Assembly (NCBI RefSeq): GCF_017347605.1
Contig: NZ_AP024484.1
Location: 2,494,501-2,558,500 of the forward strand
From: Prevotella herbatica
Lineage (GTDB): Bacteria; Bacteroidota; Bacteroidia; Bacteroidales; Bacteroidaceae
Direction of reading: 5' to 3'
DNA: 64,000 nt
This document shows positions 37,633 through 48,200 of the stretch, in pieces. Under the pieces are notes generated by a model. The model was not told the origin of the DNA. It did not search any database and saw only the letters and a program-made list of their open reading frames with translations. How positions within the stretch are numbered: position 1 is the stretch's first letter; each line of letters opens with the position of its first letter. The position numbers were made by a program, and so were the translations under genes.

Positions 37633-39684
37633 CTAAAAGTATATCTCGGCATCTGCATCTTTATTCTTGTTCTTTGTCTTAGGCAATTCTTTCAGATTGC
37701 CGTTTTTGTCAAACAAACCATAAGTGGTTCTGATGACACGAAACTCTGTGCGACGGTTTAACTGGTTGCATATCTCCTGTTTATCGTTGCTTAATTTCTT
37801 GATGTATTCAGCTGTAAGTCGGTCGCCTTCTTTCAGCCAATCATATTTCTCTGTAATTTTCTTCTTTATTGTCTTTGGATTCTCTTTTCCGTATCCTACA
37901 GGGGTGAGGCGGTCTGCTGCAATACCTTTGCTGATTAGATACCTCACAACAGTTTCTGCACGTTTCTGTGACAAAATCTTGTTGTATTCATCACCTCCAC
38001 GATAATCGCAGTTGGCTGACAACTCTATTGTTACATGAGGATTCTCATTCAACAAAGTAACAAGTTTGTCTAGTGCTGTTGCTGACTCTGGACGAAGAGA
38101 CGCTTTATTAAGATCATAGAATATGTTGTCAATAAGTACAGGGGCAGCTATTGATGCTAACGGAAATTGCAAAGTATATTCCTTTGACTCCTTTACACTT
38201 CCAATATTTATTTCTTCTTTGTGATTAAGAAATCCATCACATGTAGCAAGAAGTACATAGTCTACTCCTGGAGATACGGTCTGGGTGAAAGAACCATCTC
38301 CCTTGACGCTTAGTTTCAGGTTTGTTCCATCGTTACCAATCATATATACCTGAGATTTAGGCAGTTCATATCCGTCTGTTTCGTAAACCCATCCCTTTAT
38401 CGTCTGTATAATCTCTGGATTTTCAAAACTGTAGATGTGGTCGTATCCTTTTCCGTCATTGCGGTTGGAAGAGAAGAAACCACGATTGTGTGGACCTTCA
38501 AAAGTGATACCAAAATCATCGTCGGCACTATTTAGTGGATATCCAGGATGTTCTATCTTTATTTTTCCTGTATTCTTGTCTGTTTTTGCGATGAATATAT
38601 CAAGTCCACCCATCCCAGGATGTCCGTCACTAGAAAAATACAAGTCTCCGTTAGGGCGGAATGAAGGAAATTCTTCGTTACCCGGTGTGTTGATTGTTGA
38701 ATCCAAGTCTTCAACTCCACCAAGTCCGGCAGGTGTTATCCTTATTCTCCATATATCAAGTCCACCTTTACCTCCAGGCATGTCTGACGTGAAATATATC
38801 CAGTTTCCGTCTGGTGATATTGCTGGATGTGCAAAACTAGAAAGTGTATCTCTGCTTATGGGCAGTTCTGTGGCTTTGCTCCATGATGCGTCGCTTCTTT
38901 GCGATGTTAGTATCTTTGCATATCTTGGATATAATGGGTCTGTAGTGCATTGTGTGATATACATAGTTTTTCCGTCTGGAGAAAAATCACATGCGCCCTC
39001 ATCATATTCAGTGTTAAGGCTTCCTGAAATAGCTTCCGGCTTGTTCCATTTGCCCTTATCATCTTTTTCTGATAAGAATATATCTCCGTTTTTAGCTCCT
39101 GTGATTCCACTTAGTTCATTGCCAAGAGCTGTATTTCGTGTAGATGTGAAATAGATTTGTGAATATCTGTCACCTTGAAGTTTGGGACAGTATTCGCCTT
39201 TGTTGGAATTAAACAGATTCATCCTTTTTACAGTGTATCTGCTTCCTTGTTTTTTCCATGCTACCGCCTTTTGTGCAGAGATGAGACCGTTTTTCACTAG
39301 TATATCATTTGGTAGCGAGTCTTTTAGTGATAGAAATATCTTCTCTGCATTTTTATATTGTGCGTCTTTTAGCATCATGCGCGCCAACGTCAATTTGTCG
39401 GAATTGCTTGCATGATTATATCTTTCTGCATTCTGAAAAGCTGCTATAGCACGTTTTGTCTGGTTAATCTTTGTATAGCATCGTGCCATCTTAACAGCAT
39501 ATAGTCCTCTTTCATTACGGTTCTTTGCGGGAGTCTGCTGATATGCTTTTCTGAACATTGTTGCGGCATCATAATATTCACCTAGAGCTAGATGCTCCTC
39601 CGCCTTTTTCAGACTTCGTTCAGCACCGCATGAAGCGAATAGGCATAATGCTGTAAATATATATATGATGTAAAACTTGCGCAT
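37633..39684 (-). CDS. porE: OmpA-family lipoprotein, PorE-like type IX secretion component
   Basis: 683 residues. Lipoprotein signal with probable acylated Cys19 (LFASCGAE), TPR repeats at about 20-120, a PD40/WD40-like propeller at about 150-430 (repeated DFSPDGKTMYIT, SPDGNWIYFTSDMPGG, RPNGDLYFSSDGHPG), a carboxypeptidase regulatory-like domain at about 435-510 and an OmpA peptidoglycan-binding domain at about 525-680 (ELSANCDYRGGDEYN, then QKRAETVVRYL). This four-part architecture is that of PorE of P. gingivalis, which anchors the type IX machinery to peptidoglycan. The upstream TTG at 39699 is less likely than the ATG at 39684. Confidence 0.82.
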   Translation of the reverse strand: MRKFYIIYIFTALCLFASCGAERSLKKAEEHLALGEYYDAATMFRKAYQQTPAKNRNERGLYAVKMARCYTKINQTKRAIAAFQNAERYNHASNSDKLTLARMMLKDAQYKNAEKIFLSLKDSLPNDILVKNGLISAQKAVAWKKQGSRYTVKRMNLFNSNKGEYCPKLQGDRYSQIYFTSTRNTALGNELSGITGAKNGDIFLSEKDDKGKWNKPEAISGSLNTEYDEGACDFSPDGKTMYITQCTTDPLYPRYAKILTSQRSDASWSKATELPISRDTLSSFAHPAISPDGNWIYFTSDMPGGKGGLDIWRIRITPAGLGGVEDLDSTINTPGNEEFPSFRPNGDLYFSSDGHPGMGGLDIFIAKTDKNTGKIKIEHPGYPLNSADDDFGITFEGPHNRGFFSSNRNDGKGYDHIYSFENPEIIQTIKGWVYETDGYELPKSQVYMIGNDGTNLKLSVKGDGSFTQTVSPGVDYVLLATCDGFLNHKEEINIGSVKESKEYTLQFPLASIAAPVLIDNIFYDLNKASLRPESATALDKLVTLLNENPHVTIELSANCDYRGGDEYNKILSQKRAETVVRYLISKGIAADRLTPVGYGKENPKTIKKKITEKYDWLKEGDRLTAEYIKKLSNDKQEICNQLNRRTEFRVIRTTYGLFDKNGNLKELPKTKNKNKDADAEIYF

Positions 39685-39716
39685 GTAGTAATAACGCAAA
39701 TACTCTATTTATATTA

Positions 39717-41786
39717 TTATTCAAAAGGTAAAACGAATTTGCAACCTTCTTTCCAATTGCTACATCCATAAGCGTTCTTACCTTTTATGATGTGTCCTTT
39801 TCCGCATTCTGGACATATCTTTCCTATGAGTTCATCATTTGGAATAATAGTTGTCTTATCTTTATTTTCTTGGGTAGCTTGTGGCGTATTTTCAACCTTC
39901 TCCTTCTTCTTTGGAGTCGCCCTTTTCTTTTTGACAGTCTTCTTCATGTCTTCGTCAGACATAATAGTGACGCGTCTGTTACTATTGTCGCATAGTACAT
40001 CGTTGACAATATCCGAAATCTGCTTTTTCAATTCCTCAATAAATATGGCGGCATCATACTTCTTATGCTCAATATCTCGCAGTTTCTTTTCCCATATACC
40101 TGTAAGTTCAGAACTTGTGAGAAGTTTTTCATGAATCATGTCTATCAGTTCCACGCCTGTGGGGGTAGCTAGCAGATTCTTTCGCTCGCGACGTATATAT
40201 TTTCTTTTGAACAAAGTCTCAATAATTCCGGCACGACTAGAAGGTCTGCCGATACCATTTTCTTTTAATGCTGCACGCAGTTCCTCGTCGTCAACGAATT
40301 TACCAGCAGTCTCCATTGCTCTAAGCAATGTAGCTTCGGTATAGTATTTAGGTGGAGTTGTCTGCTTCTCTGTAAGGGTAGGAGTGTGAGGACCATTTTC
40401 ACCTTTTGTGAATGTAGGCAATGTTCGTTCTTCGTCACTCTTCTTCTCGTCATCGTCATTTGTATTTGTGTCCTTGTTGTAAACAACTCTCCAACCTGGC
40501 TCTAGAATTTCTTTTCCTATAACCTTGAATTCAATCTTGTCAACTTCTCCAAGTACTGTTGTCGTAGAAAATTTACAGTCTGGATAGAATACGCTTATGA
40601 AACGTGTAGCGATGAGATCGAACACATTCTGTTCCATATTTGTCAAGCCGTTTACAGGTACACCTGTAGGAATAATGGCATGGTGGTCTGTAACCTTACT
40701 CGTATCAAAAACCTTTTTACTCTTTGGGAGTTTGGCACTTATTGCTGCCAGATTCTTAACCAGTTCCATATACTTAGGCTGACTGTCGATCTTGCATTGA
40801 CTCACTCCGTTCAGTATCTGTGGACACTTCGGATATATGTCATCGCTCAGATATTGAGTATCAACACGTGGATATGTGGTGAACTTCTTTTCATAAAGAC
40901 TCTGAATTATATTAAGAGTGGTTTCAGCTGAATAACCGAACTTTTTGTTACAGTCTACCTGCAATGAAGTAAGGTCATATAGATGTGGTGGTGCGTCAGT
41001 ACCTTTCTTCTTCTGCACGTTGGTGATGAAGAAAGGCTTTCCCTCAATTGTTGCAAAAGCCTGTTCACCCTCTTCCTTACTGGTGAACTTGCCCGATGTT
41101 GCCGTGAATTGTGTATCACGATATATTGTAGCCAATACCCAATATGTTTCAGGTTTAAAGTTTTCTATTTCTTTCTGCCTGTTTACAATAAGGGCAAGAG
41201 TAGGGGTCTGAACTCGTCCAATACTAAGCACCTGTCGATTCTGTCCGTATTTAAGAGTATATAGACGCGTGGCGTTCATACCGAGCAACCAGTCACCAAT
41301 TGCACGGCTAAGACCTGCAAGATACAACGGTTGATAATCAACCTGTTCTTTGAGTTCTTGAAAGCCCTGTTTGATAGCTTCATCAGTCATAGATGATATC
41401 CAAAGTCTTTTTACAGGGCATTTCACATTTGCCTTCTGCATAACCCATCTTTGGATAAGTTCTCCTTCCTGTCCGGCATCACCACAGTTTATAATCTCGT
41501 CGGCTTGTGAATAAAGTCTTTCGATTGTAGCAAACTGTTTCTTTATTCCGTCATCAGGAATGAGCTTTATTCCGAAGCGTAATGGAATCATAGGAAGAGC
41601 AGCCAAACTCCAGTGTTTCCAATTCTCACTGTAGTCGTTTGGCTCCTTTAACTCACATAAATGACCGAAAGTCCATGTGACCTGATATCCGTTTCCTTCC
41701 ATGTATCCATCTCTGGAACTATTGGCCCCAAGGATGCGTGCAATGTCTTTAGCTACGCTAGGTTTCTCAGCTATGCAAACAATCAT
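39717..41786 (-). CDS. topB: DNA topoisomerase III
   Basis: Type IA topoisomerase of 689 residues. TOPRIM domain begins MIVCIAEKPSVAKDIARILG; strand-binding motif SIGRVQTPTLALIVNRQKEI; catalytic tyrosine in FTTYPRVDTQYL. The C-terminus has a Lys-rich linker (KKKRATPKKKEK) and a zinc ribbon with CPECG and a second Cys pair. It decatenates and relaxes DNA. Separated from the porE-like start by 32 bases. Confidence 0.95.
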   Translation of the reverse strand: MIVCIAEKPSVAKDIARILGANSSRDGYMEGNGYQVTWTFGHLCELKEPNDYSENWKHWSLAALPMIPLRFGIKLIPDDGIKKQFATIERLYSQADEIINCGDAGQEGELIQRWVMQKANVKCPVKRLWISSMTDEAIKQGFQELKEQVDYQPLYLAGLSRAIGDWLLGMNATRLYTLKYGQNRQVLSIGRVQTPTLALIVNRQKEIENFKPETYWVLATIYRDTQFTATSGKFTSKEEGEQAFATIEGKPFFITNVQKKKGTDAPPHLYDLTSLQVDCNKKFGYSAETTLNIIQSLYEKKFTTYPRVDTQYLSDDIYPKCPQILNGVSQCKIDSQPKYMELVKNLAAISAKLPKSKKVFDTSKVTDHHAIIPTGVPVNGLTNMEQNVFDLIATRFISVFYPDCKFSTTTVLGEVDKIEFKVIGKEILEPGWRVVYNKDTNTNDDDEKKSDEERTLPTFTKGENGPHTPTLTEKQTTPPKYYTEATLLRAMETAGKFVDDEELRAALKENGIGRPSSRAGIIETLFKRKYIRRERKNLLATPTGVELIDMIHEKLLTSSELTGIWEKKLRDIEHKKYDAAIFIEELKKQISDIVNDVLCDNSNRRVTIMSDEDMKKTVKKKRATPKKKEKVENTPQATQENKDKTTIIPNDELIGKICPECGKGHIIKGKNAYGCSNWKEGCKFVLPFE

Positions 41787-41805
41787 ATTTCTTTATTTTA
41801 GTCTA

Positions 41806-41835
41806 CAAAGGTAGTGCAAGCCGAACACAATACAA
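41806..41835 (-). promoter_or_regulatory. Promoter of topB
   Basis: On the minus strand TTG (plus-strand CAA 41833-41835) and TACCTTTG (plus-strand CAAAGGTA 41806-41813) are 19 nt apart, close to the topB start. The upstream half lies inside the first copy of a 47-bp repeat. Confidence 0.6.
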
Positions 41836-41946
41836 AATAAAAAATAGTTTTTTTATTTTTATTGTTGAGGCGCAGCCTACCTTCAACGCAGTTAAAGGTC
41901 AAGCCGAACACAATACAAAATAAAAAATAGTTTTTTTATTTTTATT
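41817..41946. repeat. 47-bp direct repeat, two copies
   Basis: Identical 47-bp copies at 41817-41863 and 41900-41946. Each starts CAAGCCGAACACAATAC and ends in an AT-only inverted repeat (AAAATAAAAAA, TAG, TTTTTTTATTTTT) that can form a hairpin. The first copy supplies the -33 region of topB. Confidence 0.85.
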
Positions 41947-42048
41947 ACTTAAAGTGAATTTCATCCTCACCTCAATATAACCCAAATAAATTTGGTTATA
42001 TTTCGGTTCGTCGAAATTTGTTGAGGCGTAGCCTACCTTAAAGTTAGT
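41864..42048. repeat. Second dispersed repeat (GTTGAGGCGYAGCCTACCTT)
   Basis: GTTGAGGCGCAGCCTACCTT at 41864 recurs with one change near 42020 and is followed in both cases by TTAAAG-like sequence. This suggests stepwise local duplication upstream of topB. A TAACC/GGTTA inverted repeat lies near 41980-42001. Confidence 0.65.
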
Positions 42049-42096
42049 TTTACACTATCACTTACACTATCATTTACACTATCATTTACACTATCA
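42049..42096. repeat. 12-bp tandem repeat, four copies
   Basis: Unit TTTACACTATCA at 42049, 42061 (first base C), 42073 and 42085. Read on the minus strand in one frame it encodes repeated VNDS units and ends KLTLR plus stop, resembling the tail of proteins with (VNDT)n repeats. Nothing else of such a gene remains. Confidence 0.8.
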
Positions 42097-42434
42097 TTTA
42101 CTGACTCGTTCGTCTTTCATAGATAATTGTTAAAGTCCTTTTAAAATAATATTGTCCCATATCACTAATCGTACGTTACTTAATATTTACGATATTCATT
42201 TGTTGCGTAATACATGACTTCATCATGCGAAACCCTTCAAGGTTGTAGAATGGAATCTCACGATTCACAGCCCGTTTTCCTTCTTGGCGAACCTGTCGGA
42301 AATTCCGATAGGTTGCTTCTTCTCGCAGTTCGTGGTGACAATAGCTTCCTTGTCATGTTTAGATAACTCCTCCACCTTAAATGTTTAATAGCAAAAAAGT
42401 GAGTATATAGCGTAAATAATTGGGATAAATTTGT
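42097..42434. other. Intergenic upstream of cdd
   Basis: No gene recognised. A near-perfect 12-bp inverted repeat at 42290-42314 (AACCTGTCGGAA / TTCCGATAGGTT, one G-T mismatch) could act as a hairpin. Confidence 0.4.
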
Positions 42435-42442
42435 ATCTTTGT
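42435..42442 (+). promoter_or_regulatory. -7 box for cdd
   Basis: TATCTTTG 29 bases before the cdd ATG matches TAnnTTTG. No TTG occurs at the usual spacing, so only half of the promoter is supported. Confidence 0.45.
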
Positions 42443-42470
42443 CGCTACAAATAGAAAACATCAGAGCAAA

Positions 42471-42953
42471 ATGAAGAAATTGAAGATAGAAATAAATTAT
42501 GATTTCTGCCAGCCTGAAGAATTAAGTGCTGAAGACAATCAGCTTATAGAACGTGCAAAAGCTGCTACATCAAATAGTTATGCCAATTACAGCCATTTCC
42601 ATGTTGGAGCTGCATTAAGGCTTAATGATGGTGATGTCGTTATAGGTGCTAATCAGGAGAATGCAGCATTTCCATCTGGACTTTGCGCCGAACGTTCTGC
42701 GATCTTCGCTGCTCAGTCACAGCGTCCTGACCAGCCAATATCTGCATTGGCAATAGCTGCATATAATGATCACGGATTTCTTGCAGATCCAATAACTCCA
42801 TGTGGAGCTTGCAGACAGGTTATTCTGGAAATTGAAGATAGATATAAGCAGAATGTGCGCATACTTCTTTATGGTACAAAAGGTGTATATGTACTGAATA
42901 GTGTTAAAGATTTGTTGCCATTCTCGTTTGTTGATGAGAATATGAGAAAATAG
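42471..42953 (+). CDS. cdd: Cytidine deaminase
   Basis: Homotetrameric-type cytidine deaminase of 160 residues, converting cytidine and deoxycytidine to uridines for pyrimidine salvage. Zinc site and proton shuttle are present: LCAERSAIFAA and PCGACRQVILE. YSHFHVGAALRL binds the nucleoside. Normal length; single-gene unit. Confidence 0.94.
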   Translation: MKKLKIEINYDFCQPEELSAEDNQLIERAKAATSNSYANYSHFHVGAALRLNDGDVVIGANQENAAFPSGLCAERSAIFAAQSQRPDQPISALAIAAYNDHGFLADPITPCGACRQVILEIEDRYKQNVRILLYGTKGVYVLNSVKDLLPFSFVDENMRK

Positions 42954-43022
42954 TTTATCGAATATTTCTTTTCGGTAAAACTTTAGGTATTAAATATTTT
43001 TAAAATAATATCGAGGTATATA

Positions 43023-43760
43023 ATGAAAGTTGGACTGTTTATTCCATGCTATGTTGACGCTCTATATCCGGAAGCTGGTGTGGCTACGTATAAATTACTT
43101 AAGCATTTCGGAGTTGACGTGAGTTACCCTGAAAAGCAAACTTGCTGTGGACAACCTATGGGAAATGCGGGATTTGAACGTATGGCAAAGCCTTTGGCAA
43201 GGAAGTTTGATGACATGTTTATGGATTTTGATTATGTGGTTGCTCCTTCTGCGTCATGCGCTGCTTACGTGAAAGTGTTTTATCCGCATATCCTTGAAGG
43301 TGAGCATGAATGTGTATCTTCAAAAAAGATAATGGATATCGTGGAATTTCTGCATGATGTTCTAAAGATTTCGTCTCTTCCTGGTAGTTTCAATCATGTG
43401 GTTAGTGTACACAACAGTTGCCATGGCGTGAGAGAATTGGGATTGTCATCACCTTCAGAACTTAATGTTCCGCAGTTCAACAAGATCATTGATTTATTGA
43501 AACTGATAGACGGTATCACGATAAAGGAACCTGAACGTAAAGATGAATGTTGTGGATTCGGCGGTATGTTTTCTGTTGAAGAAACGGCGGTATCAATACG
43601 TATGGGTGAAGATAAAATAGAACGTCACATGGCTACTGGAGCTGAATATGTGACAGGCCCTGACAGTAGTTGCCTCATGCACATGGCTGGTATTGCCAAG
43701 CGTGAGAATAAGAATATAAAGTTTGTTCATGTATCGCAGATTCTTGCTGCCGGACTTTAA
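43023..43760 (+). CDS. lutA: Lactate utilisation protein A
   Basis: LutA/LldE (Fe-S)-binding protein of 245 residues with two CCG-type cysteine domains: QTCCGQPMGNAG, with CxxC neighbours earlier, and DECCGFGGMFSVEE. LutABC together oxidise L-lactate to pyruvate. First gene of a three-gene operon; lutB follows after 17 bases. Confidence 0.9.
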   Translation: MKVGLFIPCYVDALYPEAGVATYKLLKHFGVDVSYPEKQTCCGQPMGNAGFERMAKPLARKFDDMFMDFDYVVAPSASCAAYVKVFYPHILEGEHECVSSKKIMDIVEFLHDVLKISSLPGSFNHVVSVHNSCHGVRELGLSSPSELNVPQFNKIIDLLKLIDGITIKEPERKDECCGFGGMFSVEETAVSIRMGEDKIERHMATGAEYVTGPDSSCLMHMAGIAKRENKNIKFVHVSQILAAGL

Positions 43761-43777
43761 TTAAAAGGAAAGATATT

Positions 43778-45148
43778 ATGAGTACCATTCATTCAAAGAA
43801 TGCTGAAATATTCAATAAAGACCGTGCTAAGACAACATGGCACGACCAAACATTCTGGGCGTTAAGAGAAAAGCATGATAACATGGCTAAACAACTGCCC
43901 GAATGGGAAGAACTACGCAGCCATGCAAGTGATATAAAGCGCCATACGATTACTCATCTAGCTGATTATCTAGAAAAGTTTTCTGCCAATCTTGAAAGCC
44001 GAGGGGTGATTGTTCATTGGGCTGCTGACGCAAGCGAGTTTAATGAAACAGTGTTGGATATTCTGAAAAGCCATAATGTGAGCAAGATGGTGAAATCAAA
44101 GTCTATGCTTACAGAGGAATGCGAGATGAATCCATATCTGGAAAAACATGGAATAGATGTTGTGGAGACTGATTTGGGTGAGCGAATACTACAGCTCCTT
44201 CATCAGAAACCAAGTCATATCGTAGTCCCTGCCAGTCACCTGAAACGTGAGGAAGTGGGAAGAATGTTTGAAAAAGAAGGTATCTCAAAGGAAATTGGAA
44301 ATTATGATCCTACATACCTCACACGCTGTGCTCGCTACAGTCTTCGTAAAGAATTTATGGATGCTGGTGCTGGAATGACTGGTTGTAACTTTGGTGTCGC
44401 CGATACTGGTGATGTCGTAGTATGTACAAACGAGGGTAATGCTGATATGAGTACGTCTATGCCTAAACTGCACATCGTTGCAATGGGTATAGAGAAACTT
44501 GTTCCTGACTATGATTCTTTGGCTGTATTCCATCGTCTTCTTTGTCGTTGTGGAACAGGTCAGCCTACGACTTCATTCACATCCCATTTTCGTCAGGCAC
44601 GACCAGGAGCAGAGATGCATTTGGTTATTGTTGATAATGGTAGAAGCGACATGATAGCAGATAAGGAGCATTGGCAAACTCTTAAATGTATTCGTTGTGG
44701 AGCTTGTATGAATACCTGTCCGGTATATCGTCGTAGTGGAGGATATAGTTATACATATTTCATTCCTGGTCCTATCGGTGTTAACTTAGGAATGTTTCAT
44801 GACCCACAGAAGCACTGTGAAAATTTAAGTGCTTGCTCTCTTTGTTTAAGTTGTGATAATGTATGCCCTGCTGAAGTTGCTCCAGGCAGCCAAATATATC
44901 TTTGGCGTCAGAGTCTTGAAGCATTGGGCAAGGCGAATAAAATGAAGAAAATCATGTCGTTAGGCATGTCGGCACTTTTTAATAATCCCCCACTTTATAA
45001 TGCAGCGCTTAAATTTGCCCCATTGGCAAATATGGTACCAGATAGTTTTACCAATTTAGGACATCTCAATCCATGGGGAGTGGGACATAGTAATCCTGAA
45101 TTTGCAAAGAAATCATTTCGCAGTTTGTGGAGAGAAGGTTTAAAATAA
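43778..45148 (+). CDS. lutB: Lactate utilisation iron-sulfur protein B
   Basis: LutB/LldF-type protein, 456 residues. N-terminal LUD-like domain and C-terminal ferredoxin domain with two cluster motifs, CIRCGACMNTCPVYRRSGG and CSLCLSCDNVCPAE. Transfers electrons during lactate oxidation. Central region GCNFGVADTGDVVVCTNEGN is the family signature. Confidence 0.93.
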   Translation: MSTIHSKNAEIFNKDRAKTTWHDQTFWALREKHDNMAKQLPEWEELRSHASDIKRHTITHLADYLEKFSANLESRGVIVHWAADASEFNETVLDILKSHNVSKMVKSKSMLTEECEMNPYLEKHGIDVVETDLGERILQLLHQKPSHIVVPASHLKREEVGRMFEKEGISKEIGNYDPTYLTRCARYSLRKEFMDAGAGMTGCNFGVADTGDVVVCTNEGNADMSTSMPKLHIVAMGIEKLVPDYDSLAVFHRLLCRCGTGQPTTSFTSHFRQARPGAEMHLVIVDNGRSDMIADKEHWQTLKCIRCGACMNTCPVYRRSGGYSYTYFIPGPIGVNLGMFHDPQKHCENLSACSLCLSCDNVCPAEVAPGSQIYLWRQSLEALGKANKMKKIMSLGMSALFNNPPLYNAALKFAPLANMVPDSFTNLGHLNPWGVGHSNPEFAKKSFRSLWREGLK

Positions 45149-45161
45149 CACGTACGAAAAG

Positions 45162-45737
45162 ATGAATAAAGAAGAATTTCTAAATAAATTGCGTGCAAAT
45201 ACTACTCAGCAGTTTGATATGCCTGATATGAACATAAACGGTATTAAGTATGAAGATACTGTAGCCCAGTTCATTTCAATGACAGAAACATCTGGTGGAA
45301 AGGTTGTCAATGCCAAAAAGGATGACGACCTGAATGCCATCATACGTGCAGCCTATCCTGACGCGAAAGTAATAGCAAGCAATGTTTCTGGAATAGATGC
45401 CAGTCTTAATCCTGATACTGTTGCCGAGGCGCAAGATTTGAACGGCACTGATGTTGGTGTGGTGAATGGAGAAGTTGGTGTGGCAGAAAATGCTTGTGTC
45501 TGGGTTCCGCAGACCATGAAAGAAAAATCTGTATGCTTTATTTCTGAGAATCTTGTGATCATTCTTCACAAGAGCTGTATTGTTGACAATATGCACAATG
45601 CATATAAAGCAATACGCATGACAGACTATGGTTTCGGTTGTTTTATCAGTGGACCAAGCAAAACCGCCGATATAGAGCAATCTCTTGTTATGGGTGCTCA
45701 GGCTGCACGTTCGGTTACAATAATATTGATTGACTAG
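45162..45737 (+). CDS. lutC: Lactate utilisation protein C (LUD domain)
   Basis: LUD-domain protein of 191 residues with GTDVGVVNGEVGVAENACVW and FISGPSKTADIEQSLVMGAQ, the conserved C-terminal part of LutC. Completes the lutABC operon. Its stop is followed at once by the ATG of the next gene. Confidence 0.9.
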   Translation: MNKEEFLNKLRANTTQQFDMPDMNINGIKYEDTVAQFISMTETSGGKVVNAKKDDDLNAIIRAAYPDAKVIASNVSGIDASLNPDTVAEAQDLNGTDVGVVNGEVGVAENACVWVPQTMKEKSVCFISENLVIILHKSCIVDNMHNAYKAIRMTDYGFGCFISGPSKTADIEQSLVMGAQAARSVTIILID

Positions 45738-46109
45738 ATGAATCGCTTTCTTCACATATTAATCATATTCTTAATGCTGATAGTTGGTCAGCAGGAAACT
45801 CATGCTGTGACAAGACAGCGTGAGAGGGATAGAATTTGTGAGGTGTCTAAGTATAATGATACGCCAAAGGAGGCCGTACTTTCTGATTCTCTCAGTTTAT
45901 TGAGAGTTTGCAGCACATGTCCTCAAAGAATTATACCAGTTTTTGTGGAGAGTACAGGTAAGATATTTGGCAGAATCGTATTTTATATATCAAAACCACA
46001 ATCTTGTTTTTTGCTCATGGGAAGATGTTGCCGTTTAGAGACGGCACCATTTCAGTCCCAAGCCTCATGTGATTATTACATATTTGCATTGAGGCGCCTG
46101 TTGTGTTAG
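45738..46109 (+). CDS. Small exported cysteine-rich protein of unknown function
   Basis: 123 residues, signal peptide about 1-23 (ending THAVT). The rest contains CSTCPQRIIPVF and a C-terminal block CRLETAPFQSQASCDYYIFA followed by LRRLLC. Similar short proteins with PQR and ETAPF blocks and no known role are recalled from Bacteroidales; this is memory, not a search. It begins the base after the lutC stop, so it should be co-transcribed with lutABC. Confidence 0.55.
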   Translation: MNRFLHILIIFLMLIVGQQETHAVTRQRERDRICEVSKYNDTPKEAVLSDSLSLLRVCSTCPQRIIPVFVESTGKIFGRIVFYISKPQSCFLLMGRCCRLETAPFQSQASCDYYIFALRRLLC

Positions 46110-46177
46110 ATTTATCTTTTTCGTTATGTATTTGCATGCGGAATGGTTTATTGCTCCTGTTGGGGCTAAATAATAAT

Positions 46178-46196
46178 TGCAGGATTGCATCCTGCA
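46178..46196 (+). terminator. Short hairpin after the lut operon
   Basis: TGCAGGAT (46178-46185), loop TGC, ATCCTGCA (46189-46196). The 8-bp stem lies in the only gap between the lut unit and the next gene; no T-run follows, so it is a candidate only. Confidence 0.35.
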
Positions 46197-46250
46197 TATA
46201 AGTCTAACAAATGCTTACTCTTTTTCACATAATGAATAGGTGGGGGGAGT

Positions 46251-46664
46251 ATGCTCAACATTATTTTAAATATGAACATAAAGAATTTGAAGATGGCAGA
46301 TGCTATCTTCTCAAACGATAAAATAACATTAAAGAAGTCATTCATGGGTTTCGGTAACTCTGTAGTTTACACTCCAACTGGCAGTAAAATTAAAGCCATT
46401 GGTGAAGAATATAGTCAGGATGCCGGCAATAAGATAGAGGCTGTTATCAATGCTAAGGATGAAAACCTAGAAGCTGCCGTAAAAGAAGCTACTGGAGTAA
46501 AGTCTGCTGCAATGAGCAGTATTCGTCTTGAAGGTTGTATCTCTGATGATCATGAGTTTGTAGCATTGCAGCTTTTAGCTTACAAAGATTTTCGCTATTC
46601 ACCAATTACAGATGTTCGAATTTATGAGGGCAAGTCTGCCGAAATAGTAAGCAGGCTGTTTTAA
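46251..46664 (+). CDS. Conserved hypothetical protein
   Basis: 137 residues. The core MNIKNLKMADAIFSNDKITL, then KKSFMGFGNSVVYTPTGSKIK, followed by alternating strands and helices (DENLEAAVKEATGVKSAAM) and a C-terminal KDFRYSPITDVRIYEG. No signal peptide. No domain recognised. The ATG at 46251 has a G-rich stretch (GGGGGGAG) four bases upstream, rare in this genome; the second ATG at 46272 starts the conserved-looking part and may be the real start. Confidence 0.7.
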   Translation: MLNIILNMNIKNLKMADAIFSNDKITLKKSFMGFGNSVVYTPTGSKIKAIGEEYSQDAGNKIEAVINAKDENLEAAVKEATGVKSAAMSSIRLEGCISDDHEFVALQLLAYKDFRYSPITDVRIYEGKSAEIVSRLF

Positions 46665-46685
46665 TATATCGTAGTATAAAATTGT

Positions 46686-46741
46686 AAAGACTCAGAACCC
46701 GAATATAAATGATTAAACATTTTCTCGGACTCTGAGTCTTT
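46686..46741. terminator. Bidirectional terminator before enolase
   Basis: AAAGACTCAGA (46686-46696) pairs with TCTGAGTCTTT (46731-46741), followed by T residues on the plus strand and preceded by AT-rich sequence for the minus strand. It lies between the convergent hypothetical gene and eno. Confidence 0.75.
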
Positions 46742-46790
46742 TTTAGTTATGATATCCTTCAATTATCTTAATTGAAAGAATAGATTTGTA

Positions 46791-48157
<1,367 letters not shown>

Positions 48158-48200
48158 TACCTAATAATGATGATTTATAAAGATTATACTTCTTTTAATA

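Noticed and set aside
41822..42450. Integrative element attachment site
   Set aside because: The repeats do not bracket any integrase or cargo, and no tRNA gene is present.
42258..42461. 67-residue minus-strand frame before cdd
   Set aside because: Contains the inverted repeat at 42290-42314, has no resemblance to a family and would end against the cdd promoter.
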